Shown one piece after another: positions 7,532 to 16,836 of a stretch of 31,038 bases of DNA. The DNA lies in NCBI GenBank assembly GCA_934086395.1, contig CAKOIE010000019.1, positions 1 to 31,038 on the forward strand, given 5' to 3'. Below the pieces are notes generated by a model. That model was given only the letters and a program-made list of their open reading frames with translations, had not been told where the DNA came from and ran no database searches. This DNA is from an uncultured Bacilli bacterium. GTDB taxonomy: Bacteria; Bacillota_I; Bacilli_A; RF39; UBA660. Each line of letters starts with the position of its first letter. Position 1 is the first letter of the stretch. Position numbers and translations under genes: made by a program.

Positions 7532-9349
7532 ATGAGTAAAATTATAGGTATAGATTTAGGAACAACAAACAGTTGTGTAGCTGTTTTAGAAGGTGGAGAA
7601 CCAAAAGTTATTGTTAACCCTGAAGGCGACAGAACAACTCCATCAGTAGTTGCTAGTAAAAAAGGAGAAATCCTAGTAGGTGTTACTGCTAAAAGACAAG
7701 CTGTAACAAATCCCGAAAACACAATTAGTTCAATTAAAAGACATATGGGAACTGATTATAAAGTTGAAATGGATGGTAAAAAATACACTCCAGAAGAAAT
7801 TAGTGCAAAAATTTTAATGAAATTAAAAGCTGATGCTGAAGCATATTTAGGAGAAAAAGTTACAAAAGCTGTTATAACAGTTCCAGCATATTTTAACGAC
7901 GCTCAAAGACAAGCAACAAAAAATGCTGGTAAAATAGCAGGCTTGGAAGTAGAAAGAATTATCAATGAACCAACTGCTGCAAGTTTAGCATATGGTCTTG
8001 ATAAGCAAGATAAACAAGAAACTGTATTAGTTTACGATTTAGGTGGTGGTACCTTTGATGTATCTATCCTTGAATTAGGTGATGGTGTATTCGAAGTTAA
8101 AGCAACAAGTGGTAATAACCATTTAGGTGGAGATGACTTTGATAAATGCATTATGGATTATCTAGTATCTGAATTCAAGAAAGAAAACGGAATTGATCTA
8201 TCTAAAGATAAAATGGCAATGCAAAGAATTAAAGATGCTGCCGAAAAAGCTAAGAAAGATTTAAGTGGTATGTCTACAACAAATATCAACTTACCATTTA
8301 TTACTCAAACTGAAAGTGGACCAGTTCATATGGATATCAACTTATCAAAAGCTAAATTTGAAGACTTGTGTCGTGACTTATTTGATTCAACATTAGAACC
8401 AGTTCGTAAAGCCTTAAAAGATGCAAATCTTAAAGCATCAGATATTGATGAAGTAATCCTAGTTGGTGGATCAACTCGTATTCCTTACATTCAAGATTTA
8501 GTTAAAAAAGAATTAGGAAAAGAACCAAATAAGAGTGTTAACCCTGATGAAGTAGTTGCTATGGGTGCTGCTATTCAAGGTGGAGTTTTAACTGGAGAAG
8601 TTAATGACTTAGTATTATTAGATGTTACACCATTATCACTTGGTATCGAAACTTTAGGTGATGTAATGACTGTATTAATTCCAAGAAATACAACAATTCC
8701 AACAAGTAAATCACAAGTGTTCTCAACAGCTCAAGATAACCAACCAGCCGTAGATATTCATGTATTACAAGGTGAAAGAACAATGGCTGCTGATAATAAA
8801 ACCCTTGGAAGATTCCAATTACTAAATATTCCACCAGCACCAAGAGGAGTTCCTCAAATTGAAGTAACATTTGATATTGATGCTAACGGAATAGTTAATG
8901 TAAAAGCAAAAGACTTAGGAACTAATAAAGAACAATCAATAACTATTACATCAAATACAAATTTAACTGATGAAGAAATTGATAAAATGATGAAAGAAGC
9001 TGAAGCTAATAAAGAAGCTGATGAAAAACGTAAGGCTGAAGCAGATGCCCGTAATGAAGCAGATCAAACAATATTTGCCTGTGAAAAAGCAGTTAAAGAT
9101 TTAGGTGAAAAATTAACTGATACTGAAAAGAAAGAAACCGAAGATTTAATTGCTGACTTAAAGAAAGCTTTAGAAGGAACAGATGTTGATGCAATAAAAG
9201 ATAAAACAAAAGCATTAAATGACAAAGCAATGGCACTAGCAACTAAAGTTTATGAAGAAGCTGCTAAAACAGCTGAAGCAAATAAAAATAATAATTCATC
9301 AGACAAAAATGATGGTGCTGAAGAAGCCGAATTTGTAAACAAAGACTAA
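7532..9349 (+). CDS. dnaK: Molecular chaperone DnaK (Hsp70)
   Basis: DnaK folds and protects proteins in an ATP cycle driven by DnaJ and GrpE. The N-terminal ATPase domain shows 'GIDLGTTNSCVAV' (5-17), 'VPAYFNDAQRQATKNAG', 'DLGGGTFDVS' and 'VGGSTRIP'. The substrate-binding domain ('DVTPLSLGIETLGDVMT') and helical lid follow. The C-terminus is asparagine/serine-rich and ends EEAEFVNKD, departing from the usual EEVDxEEV-like ending. The length of 605 residues is normal for Firmicutes. It is the last gene before a strong terminator, so the operon's primary transcript probably ends here. Confidence 0.99.
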   Translation: MSKIIGIDLGTTNSCVAVLEGGEPKVIVNPEGDRTTPSVVASKKGEILVGVTAKRQAVTNPENTISSIKRHMGTDYKVEMDGKKYTPEEISAKILMKLKADAEAYLGEKVTKAVITVPAYFNDAQRQATKNAGKIAGLEVERIINEPTAASLAYGLDKQDKQETVLVYDLGGGTFDVSILELGDGVFEVKATSGNNHLGGDDFDKCIMDYLVSEFKKENGIDLSKDKMAMQRIKDAAEKAKKDLSGMSTTNINLPFITQTESGPVHMDINLSKAKFEDLCRDLFDSTLEPVRKALKDANLKASDIDEVILVGGSTRIPYIQDLVKKELGKEPNKSVNPDEVVAMGAAIQGGVLTGEVNDLVLLDVTPLSLGIETLGDVMTVLIPRNTTIPTSKSQVFSTAQDNQPAVDIHVLQGERTMAADNKTLGRFQLLNIPPAPRGVPQIEVTFDIDANGIVNVKAKDLGTNKEQSITITSNTNLTDEEIDKMMKEAEANKEADEKRKAEADARNEADQTIFACEKAVKDLGEKLTDTEKKETEDLIADLKKALEGTDVDAIKDKTKALNDKAMALATKVYEEAAKTAEANKNNNSSDKNDGAEEAEFVNKD

Positions 9350-9360
9350 TTAGTAAAGCA

Positions 9361-9391
9361 AAAAGTTCTAGTTATTGCTAGAACTTTTAAC
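9361..9391 (+). terminator. Strong intrinsic terminator after dnaK
   Basis: A perfect 11-bp stem (9361-9371 with 9378-9388) with a six-base loop (TTATTG) and T-rich right flank. It separates dnaK from pepF-dnaJ, so dnaJ depends on read-through or a separate promoter. Confidence 0.85.
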
Positions 9392-9427
9392 TAATTATGA
9401 TAAAAAATATAAATAAAAGGGTAATTT

Positions 9428-11230
9428 ATGATAAAACAAAAAACAAGAAATGAAATAGATGATAAATATAAATGGGATTTAACTGCAATATTTAAAACTG
9501 ATGAAGAGTTTTTAAAAGAATTAGATAAAAGTAAAGATTTAACAAGTGAAATTATTAAGTTTAAAGGTCATATATTAGATAGTTCTGATTCACTTTATGA
9601 TTATTTTAAAATAAGTGAAAAAATAGAAAGAAAACTATATAAATTATATTATTATGCTAATTTAAAGCATGATGAAGATACTACTAATCCTAAATATCAA
9701 GAATATTATCAAAAAATTCAAAAAATATTAACAAAATATTCTGAAGATACATCTTTTGTAGCTCCAGAAATGATGAAGAAAGACTATAATTATGTCAAAA
9801 AATTAATTGAAGAAAATAGTAAGTTGAAAGATTATGAACATAATTTAGAAGATTTTTATCGTTATAAAGAACATACGTTAACGGATAAAGAAGAAAAAAT
9901 ATTAAGTACTCTATCAGATGTATTAGGCAAAAATGCTGAGACATTTGAATCTTTAACTGATAGTGATTTAAAATTTGGTAATATAAAAGATGAAAATGGT
10001 AAAATGATTGAATTTACTGAAAGTAATTGGAGTAAAATTGCCAGATCTCCATCAATAAATATTCGAAAAAAAGGATTTAAATTATTATACAAAAGATATG
10101 CTGAATTTAAAAACACATTAGCAAGCACGTTTGCTGGTAATGTTGATGTATTAATAAATTTAGCTAAAATAAGAAATTTTTCATCGTCACTAGAAGCATC
10201 CTTATTTGATGATGCAATTAGTAAAGAAGTATATATAAATGTAATTAACACAGTTAAAAATAATTTAGAACCTCTTTATAACTATTATAATTTAAAGAAA
10301 GAATGCTTAGGATTAGATAAAATGCATTTATATGATATATATGTTGATTTAAAGCAAGATTATAATCGTGAATTTACATTTGAAGAAGCAAAAGATTTAG
10401 TATTTAAAGCATTAAAACCACTAGGAGAAGACTACTTAAGCATACTACAAAAAGCTTTTAATAAAAAATGGATTGATGTATATAACAATATTGGAAAAAG
10501 AAGTGGGGCCTATTCAAGCGGATTTTACGATACCTATCCTTATGTTCTTCTTAATTTTGAAGGAAAATTAGATGATGTATCAACACTTGCTCATGAATTA
10601 GGACATTCAGTTCATACTTATCTATCATGCTATAACAACACGTATAATAATTCAAGTTATAAAATATTTGTAGCTGAAGTAGCTTCAACTGTTAACGAAA
10701 TGCTATTAAGATTATATCTACTTAATAATTCTAAAAATGATAATGAAAAATTATATATATTAAATCAAATCATGGAACTATTTAAATCTACAATTTATCG
10801 TCAAACTATGTTTGCTGAATTTGAAATGAATATGCATAATTTAAGAAGTAATGGTGAAGCACTAACATATGAATTATTATGCCAAAAATATTATGATTTA
10901 AATAAAATCTATTTTGGTAAAAACGTCATAGTTGATAAAGAAATAATGTATGAATGGGAAAGAATTCCACATTTCTATTATGATTTCTATGTTTATAAAT
11001 ATGTTATTGGTCTTGCATGTGCATGTAAAATTGCTAATGGCATTTATAATAAAGTTCCAAATGCTTTAGAAAATTATAAAAAGTTTTTAAAAAGTGGTGG
11101 TTCAAATTACCCAAGTGAAGAATTAAAATACGCAGGAATAGATATTACTAAACCTGATGTATTAATAGATGCAATAAATTTCTTTGATGAAACAGTTAAA
11201 GAGTATCAAAAAATATTAAGAAAGAGGTAA
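9428..11230 (+). CDS. pepF: Oligoendopeptidase F (M3 family zinc metallopeptidase)
   Basis: The zinc motif HELGH lies at residues 389-393 in 'LAHELGHSVHTYLS', and the third ligand is in the following 'VAEVASTVNEMLL' (E of EVAST). The 600-residue length and the N-terminal helical 'R.EIDDKYKWDLTAIF' start match PepF. It cleaves short peptides of roughly 7-17 residues in the cytoplasm. AAAGGG six bases before the ATG supports the start. It sits between dnaK and dnaJ and ends four bases before dnaJ, so the two are co-transcribed; peptide clearance may thus be co-expressed with the co-chaperone. Confidence 0.95.
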   Translation: MIKQKTRNEIDDKYKWDLTAIFKTDEEFLKELDKSKDLTSEIIKFKGHILDSSDSLYDYFKISEKIERKLYKLYYYANLKHDEDTTNPKYQEYYQKIQKILTKYSEDTSFVAPEMMKKDYNYVKKLIEENSKLKDYEHNLEDFYRYKEHTLTDKEEKILSTLSDVLGKNAETFESLTDSDLKFGNIKDENGKMIEFTESNWSKIARSPSINIRKKGFKLLYKRYAEFKNTLASTFAGNVDVLINLAKIRNFSSSLEASLFDDAISKEVYINVINTVKNNLEPLYNYYNLKKECLGLDKMHLYDIYVDLKQDYNREFTFEEAKDLVFKALKPLGEDYLSILQKAFNKKWIDVYNNIGKRSGAYSSGFYDTYPYVLLNFEGKLDDVSTLAHELGHSVHTYLSCYNNTYNNSSYKIFVAEVASTVNEMLLRLYLLNNSKNDNEKLYILNQIMELFKSTIYRQTMFAEFEMNMHNLRSNGEALTYELLCQKYYDLNKIYFGKNVIVDKEIMYEWERIPHFYYDFYVYKYVIGLACACKIANGIYNKVPNALENYKKFLKSGGSNYPSEELKYAGIDITKPDVLIDAINFFDETVKEYQKILRKR

Positions 11231-11234
11231 TAAA

Positions 11235-12374
11235 ATGGCTAAAAAGGATTATTATGAAACATTAGGTGTATCTAAAACAGCTACCGATGCAGAAATTAAA
11301 AGTGCATTCAGAAAAATGGCTAAACAATACCATCCAGATGTAAATAAAGAACCTGGTGCTGCTGAAAAATTTAAAGAAATATCTGAAGCCTATAGTGTTC
11401 TATCTGATGAAAATAAGCGTAAAATGTATGATCAATATGGAGCTGATGCCGTAAATAATGCTGGTCAAGGTGGTGCCGGAGGATTTAATGGTTTCGGTGG
11501 ATTTCAAGGCGGATTTGGAGATTTTTCTGGATTTGGTTTTGGGCAAGATGATTTAGAAGACATTATTAGTTCATTCTTTGGTGGAAATTCATCCAAATCA
11601 AGAAAAGCAGGAGCCACTAAAGGTGAAGATTCACTAGTAAGAATTAACTTAACATTTGATGAAGCAGTATTTGGCTGTGAAAAATCATTTAAAATAAGTT
11701 TAAATACTATGTGTTCTGATTGTAATGGTAAAGGTGGTTTAAATTCCCATACATGTTCAAAATGTAATGGTAAAGGTCGTATTCTTTCACAACAAAGAAC
11801 ATTGTTTGGTGTAACTACAGTTCAAACGGTATGTCCAAATTGTCATGGTACTGGCGAAGAATTTGCTAAAACATGTTCAACATGTCGTGGTACAGGAAGA
11901 TGTAAAGGTGAAAAAACAATTACATTAAGAGTTCCATCAGGTGTTGCATCAGGTGATCAAATGCGTATGGCTGGAAAAGGTTCAGCAGGAACTAATGGTG
12001 GACCAAATGGCGATATATATATTGAATTTGCAGTTAAAGAACACCCATTATTTGTTAGAGATGGACGAAATATTATTTTAGAAGTTCCTCTTACAATTAC
12101 AGAAGCTGTTCTTGGCTGCATAAAAGTAATTCCAACCATAAATGGTAAAACTAAAATTGAAATTGATGCTGGAATTCAAAATGGCGAAGAATTAAAACTT
12201 CGAGGAAAAGGAATAACTGAAGAACGTACCGGTAAAACCGGAGATATGATTATCAAAACCAAAATTGTTATTCCTAAAAAATTAGATCGAACTCAAAAAG
12301 CATTATTTAAAGATTTAAATGAAACAGATTTAACAAATAACGAAGAAATTAAAAAGTTTAATAAATATCTATAA
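11235..12374 (+). CDS. dnaJ: Co-chaperone DnaJ (Hsp40)
   Basis: DnaJ delivers unfolded proteins to DnaK and stimulates its ATPase. The J domain carries HPD at residues 33-35. A glycine/phenylalanine-rich linker follows (about 75-115). Four zinc-finger repeats (CSDCNGKG, CSKCNGKG, CPNCHGTG, CSTCRGTG) and the C-terminal substrate-binding domain complete a type I DnaJ of 379 residues. AGAGGT precedes the ATG, only four bases after pepF. No strong terminator follows; only a weak 4-6 bp dyad with T run at about 12379-12396. Confidence 0.98.
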   Translation: MAKKDYYETLGVSKTATDAEIKSAFRKMAKQYHPDVNKEPGAAEKFKEISEAYSVLSDENKRKMYDQYGADAVNNAGQGGAGGFNGFGGFQGGFGDFSGFGFGQDDLEDIISSFFGGNSSKSRKAGATKGEDSLVRINLTFDEAVFGCEKSFKISLNTMCSDCNGKGGLNSHTCSKCNGKGRILSQQRTLFGVTTVQTVCPNCHGTGEEFAKTCSTCRGTGRCKGEKTITLRVPSGVASGDQMRMAGKGSAGTNGGPNGDIYIEFAVKEHPLFVRDGRNIILEVPLTITEAVLGCIKVIPTINGKTKIEIDAGIQNGEELKLRGKGITEERTGKTGDMIIKTKIVIPKKLDRTQKALFKDLNETDLTNNEEIKKFNKYL

Positions 12375-12400
12375 TCAGAGTTTATTAAACTTTTTATATT

Positions 12401-12409
12401 TGATATAAT
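12401..12409 (+). promoter_or_regulatory. Probable extended -10 promoter for lepB-holA
   Basis: TGA-TATAAT (12401-12409) forms an extended -10 element. The region 17 bp upstream (TTTATT, 12381-12386) is a poor -35 box, so this is a tentative call. Confidence 0.45.
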
Positions 12410-12441
12410 TTAGTAGTACAAGAAAGTAGTTGATTATTAGC

Positions 12442-12939
12442 ATGGAACAAATAAAAAAATGGTTTAAAGAAAATTTATTATTTACTATATTACTTTTAAT
12501 AATTATCATAATTAGAATATTTTTTTATTCACCAATTAGAGTAAATGGCAGCAGCATGTATCCAACCTTACAAGATAAAGAATTTATGATATTAAATAAA
12601 ATCGGTTTACAAAAAGGAATTAATCGCTTTGATATAGTAGTTGTTGAATCAAATGGAAAATACATTATAAAGAGAGTAATTGGGCTTCCTGGTGAATCAG
12701 TTATGTATAATGATAATAAATTATATATTAACGGTAAAGTAGTTGAAGATAATTATTCAAAAAGTGAAACTGAAAATTTTGAAAATGTTATACTAAAAGA
12801 TAATGAATACTTTGTAATGGGGGATAATAGGGAAGTATCTAAAGACAGCCGTGTAATAGGACCAGTAAATATCAAAAATATTAAAGGAAAAACTAATTTA
12901 GTAATTTTTCCATTTAATAAAATAGGAATTGTTGAATGA
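12442..12939 (+). CDS. lepB: Signal peptidase I
   Basis: LepB cleaves signal peptides from exported proteins at the outer face of the membrane. One N-terminal membrane span (about residues 11-29) is followed by 'GSSMYPTL' with catalytic Ser38, 'KYIIKRVIGLPGE' with the general-base Lys77, and box E 'MGDNREVSKDSRVIGPV'. This is a short Gram-positive-type S26A enzyme of 165 residues. A TTG twelve bases upstream (12430) is in frame, but the ATG at 12442 gives the usual short cytoplasmic tail. Its stop overlaps the holA start as ATGA. Confidence 0.93.
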   Translation: MEQIKKWFKENLLFTILLLIIIIIRIFFYSPIRVNGSSMYPTLQDKEFMILNKIGLQKGINRFDIVVVESNGKYIIKRVIGLPGESVMYNDNKLYINGKVVEDNYSKSETENFENVILKDNEYFVMGDNREVSKDSRVIGPVNIKNIKGKTNLVIFPFNKIGIVE

Positions 12940-13838
12940 AAAACTATATTTTAAACATATATTCTAATTACTTATTAGCAGAAGAAATAAATAAAATAGT
13001 TTCCAAAGAAGATAACATTATTAATTTAAATTATGATGATTTAAAAATAGATGATGTTATCCTAGAATGTTCGTATTATTCTTTAATTGATACTTCAAAA
13101 TGTGTAATTGTAAAGAATTTTAAACTAAATGAAGAAGCCCGTAAATTAATAAATTATTTAGAAAATCCCAACAAAGATGTCAAACTAGTATTAATATGCA
13201 ATAACTATGATAAACGAAATAAAATATATAAAGATATAAAAGATAAAATCAATATTGTCGAAATAAAAGGACTAAAACCAAATGAAATAATAACTAAAAT
13301 AAATAATTACTGTAAAGAAAAGAAAATAAAAATAGGTTATAATGATATAAATTATTTATTAGATAAAAATCAAAATGATTTAGATTTAGTTATAAGTGAA
13401 ATAAACAAATTAAGTATAATTTCAAATAATATCACAATAGATACAATTAACACTTACGGCTCATTTATTCCAAATGATGATAGTTTCGAATTATGTGATG
13501 CTATAGTTGAAAAGAAAATAAAAGAGATTACTCCATTACTTAATGAATTTATTGAAGCTAGAAAAGAAGTAATTCCTTTTATTGCCTTACTTGCAATGCA
13601 ATATAGGTATATTTATGCCTGTAAGATAACTAATAAATCACCAGATTATTTAATGAAATTATTTAACGTAAGTAGTGATTACCCCTTTGTTAAAGCAAAA
13701 GGTCGTACAAGTAAATATAGTAATCAAGAACTAAAAGAAATACTTATAAATTTGGCAAAAGCAGATTTAGATTTAAAATCTACTGATAAAGATAAATATA
13801 ATATTTTAAAAACATTCATAAGCAGTGTTATAGTATAA
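12936..13838 (+). CDS. holA: DNA polymerase III delta subunit
   Basis: HolA is the clamp-loader subunit that opens the sliding clamp. At 300 residues the protein is near family length and shows the delta-subunit pattern: an N-terminal Rossmann-like region with 'VLICNNYDKRNKIYK', a middle 'IGYNDINYLLDKNQNDLDLVISEINKLS', and C-terminal 'FIALLAMQYRYIYACK'. It lacks Walker motifs, as expected for delta. Start and stop overlap with lepB in ATGA, indicating translational coupling. Confidence 0.88.
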   Translation: MKNYILNIYSNYLLAEEINKIVSKEDNIINLNYDDLKIDDVILECSYYSLIDTSKCVIVKNFKLNEEARKLINYLENPNKDVKLVLICNNYDKRNKIYKDIKDKINIVEIKGLKPNEIITKINNYCKEKKIKIGYNDINYLLDKNQNDLDLVISEINKLSIISNNITIDTINTYGSFIPNDDSFELCDAIVEKKIKEITPLLNEFIEARKEVIPFIALLAMQYRYIYACKITNKSPDYLMKLFNVSSDYPFVKAKGRTSKYSNQELKEILINLAKADLDLKSTDKDKYNILKTFISSVIV

Positions 13839-13852
13839 AAAGGATGGTAAAA

Positions 13853-13993
13853 ATGGAAACACAAGAAATTAAATTAGATGACAAAAAAATTAATATCGTA
13901 ATTAAATTAAATGGAGAATATCCTGCAGATATTGATATCGATGACAATAACAATCAAGATGATAATATAAATAATGGTGAATCTCATGAATAA
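13853..13993 (+). CDS. Small acidic peptide gene, 46 residues
   Basis: AAGGATGG lies about seven bases before the ATG. The peptide begins with a short mixed section and ends in an extremely acidic tail (DIDIDDNNNQDDNINNGE). It has no cysteine, no membrane span and few Ser/Thr. Its last eight bases overlap the start of the 593-residue gene, and the downstream gene's GGTGA ribosome binding site is inside it, so the two are translationally coupled. No family is recognised. It could be a cofactor, inhibitor or leader for the next protein; none of these is shown. Confidence 0.65.
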   Translation: METQEIKLDDKKINIVIKLNGEYPADIDIDDNNNQDDNINNGESHE

Positions 13994-15767
13994 TCCAGTA
14001 GAAATTGAAGATTTTTTAAAATATTATGCAAAAATATATAAACAAAATCCAAATTTACCAATTGTAAGAGATACCATTTATTACGGGTTAGCAACTTATG
14101 GAATAAGTGAAGAAGAAAAACAAAACAAAAGCATTAAATATATGTTTCCTAATTGGATAAATCATTTTCAAAATACTAACTTACATGTTTTTGAAAGTGA
14201 TATGCAAAAAGGTTTTCTTCAATTTCATACATCAACCGGAAGAAATACTGAAGGTCATGTAAAAATATATGTAACATTTTCTAAGGAAGACATGGAATCT
14301 TGTGTAATTCGTATATTTGATTACATTAATCAAAATAATTTTGCAACATATTCGAAAGTATCAGATGTCGTTAGATCAGATTCAGTAGTTTTAAGAACGG
14401 TTAATCCAGATGAAGCAGATAAAGTCATTAATTTTATCAATAATGATCCATATCTATCTAGTAAAGCACGTAAAACAAATCCATTTTTGATGAAATCAGG
14501 AGTAGTTGGAATTGCAAGTGATAAAAAATTAAGTTATAATTCCACACTCGCTTATCTTATAACTAAATATTTTAAGGAAACAACTAATTACGATAATGTA
14601 AGTTATAATGATTTTAAAAGATTTTCTCAAAAGTATTTTAATGATGTCTTTATAAATCAAACTAAATTAGAAGATTTTATTTATGATGAAGAATTTCTAA
14701 TAAACAAAAAACGCTTTAATTATGATGGAGAAGCTCTAGCAAATTTTTATGAAGTATTTAGATTAATAAATATGTCCTTAAATGATTACACAAATATGAA
14801 TGATTTTTATAATCATGTACTAATAACTCAAAATAAAGAATCATCTCAAAGATTGTCAAAATATTATGATATAAGTATTCGAAATCTTGAAAATAAACCT
14901 ATAGCAAATAACATAAATAAAAAAGAATTATTAGATCAGTACATTAGATATGCTATAAAAAAATATAACGGTGTTGATAATACACTAAATTATTTAAAAA
15001 CATATATAAATGGTAATCCAAATGCAATTACAAGAGATAATAATTTTAGAGCTACTTTTGCTAAAAATTTATCACCTAAAGAAGTTATAAATATAGCAAA
15101 TGGAAATATTGAAAGTTATGTTCAAAGTTTTATGCCAAATCGAATAGTTAAAAGTGATAATCTTCATGAACTATTTATAGCATCAATTACTGCCACATAT
15201 AATAAATATGGTTTTAATCACGCTAAAGTTGCATTAACAGCATTAATTACTAAAAATGATGCTTGTCATATTACCAATGGTAATCAAAACTATCGTAATA
15301 GATTATTAAAATATAGTTATGAAGAAATATTAAAAGAATTTAAAGATTTAACTAAAGATTACATTCCAAATAATAATCAAGATGTTTATAGTTATACATT
15401 ACTTACTATTTTAAGAAAAAAATATAATAATGTAAGTAATAAAGAAAATATTTCAAATAATCCATCTAATAATTCATCCATAGAAAAACTTCCATATTAT
15501 TTACAAAAAGTAATAAAAATAATTGCAGAAAATAGCGATATTAATTTAACAAATAAACTAGTACAAGAATTACTTCAAGGTAATATAAGTAGTCTAGCAA
15601 ATATTCATGATGAAGATTTTGATATACTAAAAAATTATCGACAAGTAGAAATTCAAAACGCTATGTATGCCTTAACAAAAGGATATAGCCATGATTCAAA
15701 TCAAAGTCTAATAAACTATATATGTACATTAAATTTAGAGTCTAAAATTTCTGATAAACATATTTAA
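13986..15767 (+). CDS. 593-residue protein with possible HopA1/OspF-like lyase region
   Basis: The ATG at 13986 follows GGTGA by five bases; an in-frame ATG at 13974 lies within and before that site, so I reject it. Residues about 75-140 show a pattern I associate with HopA1-family proteins and the OspF/SpvC phosphothreonine-lyase fold: 'GHVKIYVTF' (K93, Y95), then a spaced lysine in 'FATYSKVSD' (K124), then 'RSDSVVL' (R130-L136). From memory, HopA1-like proteins act as lyases in class V lanthipeptide maturation, while OspF/SpvC remove phosphate from MAP kinases by beta-elimination. The C-terminal 400 residues are helical, asparagine-rich and unrecognised. No signal peptide is seen. The resemblance is by eye and could be chance; the gene itself is certain. 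Confidence 0.85.
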   Translation: MNNPVEIEDFLKYYAKIYKQNPNLPIVRDTIYYGLATYGISEEEKQNKSIKYMFPNWINHFQNTNLHVFESDMQKGFLQFHTSTGRNTEGHVKIYVTFSKEDMESCVIRIFDYINQNNFATYSKVSDVVRSDSVVLRTVNPDEADKVINFINNDPYLSSKARKTNPFLMKSGVVGIASDKKLSYNSTLAYLITKYFKETTNYDNVSYNDFKRFSQKYFNDVFINQTKLEDFIYDEEFLINKKRFNYDGEALANFYEVFRLINMSLNDYTNMNDFYNHVLITQNKESSQRLSKYYDISIRNLENKPIANNINKKELLDQYIRYAIKKYNGVDNTLNYLKTYINGNPNAITRDNNFRATFAKNLSPKEVINIANGNIESYVQSFMPNRIVKSDNLHELFIASITATYNKYGFNHAKVALTALITKNDACHITNGNQNYRNRLLKYSYEEILKEFKDLTKDYIPNNNQDVYSYTLLTILRKKYNNVSNKENISNNPSNNSSIEKLPYYLQKVIKIIAENSDINLTNKLVQELLQGNISSLANIHDEDFDILKNYRQVEIQNAMYALTKGYSHDSNQSLINYICTLNLESKISDKHI

Positions 15768-15799
15768 AAAAGTTATTGTAAAGAAAGCAATAACTTTTT
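15767..15799. terminator. Bidirectional terminator between the 593-residue gene and rnhC
   Basis: A perfect 12-bp stem (15767-15778 with 15788-15799) is flanked by A-rich sequence on one side and T-rich on the other, so it works for both converging transcripts. The right arm contains two bases of the rnhC stop codon. Confidence 0.85.
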
Positions 15800-16745
15800 A
15801 TTCATTTTCTAATATATTTTTCACTTTTTCTGTATTTTTGAAATTTAATTTAGCAATCTTGCTAAGTTCATTCACACCATATTTTTTTGCAATCATAGCA
15901 GCTTGTTTATCAACCTCTGGTCCAGCACCCTTTTTTATAAATATTTGATATTTTTCTTCAATCTTTTTCATTTCCATTAAAAATACATATCTACATATTA
16001 TTGAAGAAACTGCAACTGCATAGCATTTATCTTCCGCCTTAGTAGTAAAAGTAATATTTTTATAAACTTCCTTAGCATCTTTTATATATTCAAAATAATT
16101 TTTAGGAAAGCAAAATTGATCAACAACTACATATTTAACATCGTCATAATTATTTTTAACCATATTAACAAGAACCTTATTATGTAATATTGCTTTAATT
16201 TTATTCATATTAGTAGGATACTTATTATAAGTTTGATTATCTAAAATATAAGTAGAGTGGGGAATAGTCTTAATTAATTTAGGTCCAATCTTAAGAATAA
16301 TATCATCAGTAATTTTTTTACTATCTTTAACACCTAAATTCATTAATTCCTTAATATTTTCCTTACTTACATATGAGGCTGTAACAACAATTGGTCCAAA
16401 ATAATCACCAGTTCCAACCTCATCTGAACCAATAGTAGCAACATCCCTAAATCTCAAATCAGTTTCTTCTTTAACTTTATCTTTCTTCTTATCTTCATTC
16501 TTTTTAAGTTCACTATCAATATTACGTTTATTTAAACTCATTTCTAAATCTTTCCAAATTTGAGCCTCGATATCAGCACTATTGCCTTGAAAAACAACCT
16601 TTCCTGAATTATAAAGAGTTATATTTGTATCTGCATCATCTGCTTGAAATATAGCATAAGGAGGCGTTTTTTGTCTTCTTTTATCCGCATAAAAACTAAT
16701 CATTCTATTTTTTACATTGTCACTTACTGTAAATACAATTGTCAT
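15798..16745 (-). CDS. rnhC: Ribonuclease HIII
   Basis: RNase HIII cuts the RNA strand of RNA-DNA hybrids. An N-terminal TBP-like DUF3378 domain ('YADKRRQKTPPYAIFQADD', 'GKVVFQG') is followed by a lysine/glutamate-rich linker and the catalytic domain starting 'IGSDEVGTGDYFGP', with D108 and E109 as the first acidic residues. Later conserved parts are 'VVDQFCFPKNYFEY' and 'KAEDKCYAVAVSSIICRY'. The longest frame starts at 16763, but GGTGAT followed by four bases precedes the ATG at 16745, as in grpE, so I choose that start (315 residues). Confidence 0.94.
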   Translation of the reverse strand: MTIVFTVSDNVKNRMISFYADKRRQKTPPYAIFQADDADTNITLYNSGKVVFQGNSADIEAQIWKDLEMSLNKRNIDSELKKNEDKKKDKVKEETDLRFRDVATIGSDEVGTGDYFGPIVVTASYVSKENIKELMNLGVKDSKKITDDIILKIGPKLIKTIPHSTYILDNQTYNKYPTNMNKIKAILHNKVLVNMVKNNYDDVKYVVVDQFCFPKNYFEYIKDAKEVYKNITFTTKAEDKCYAVAVSSIICRYVFLMEMKKIEEKYQIFIKKGAGPEVDKQAAMIAKKYGVNELSKIAKLNFKNTEKVKNILENE

Positions 16746-16806
16746 AAACATCACCAACTTCATAATACCATAACTTTTTAATTATTTCTTTATTTTTTTA
16801 AGTAAT

Positions 16807-16817
16807 TATAATATAAT
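16807..16817 (+). promoter_or_regulatory. AT-rich -10 region for cvpA-trxA
   Basis: Two overlapping TATAAT boxes (16807-16812 and 16812-16817) lie 20-30 bases before cvpA. The sequence is close to palindromic, and ATTATA at 16805-16810 gives a -10 box for the divergent rnhC gene. The -35 elements are poor on both strands. Confidence 0.45.
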
Positions 16818-16836
16818 TAAACTAGGAGTGTAAAAA

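Noticed and set aside
8625..8870. Minus-strand open frames inside dnaK, alaS, hrcA, mnmA and tcdA
   Set aside because: They are shadows of strongly conserved genes, without ribosome binding sites.
13853..13993. The 46-residue peptide as a lanthipeptide precursor for the candidate lyase
   Set aside because: It has no cysteine and very few Ser/Thr residues, so it cannot form lanthionine rings.
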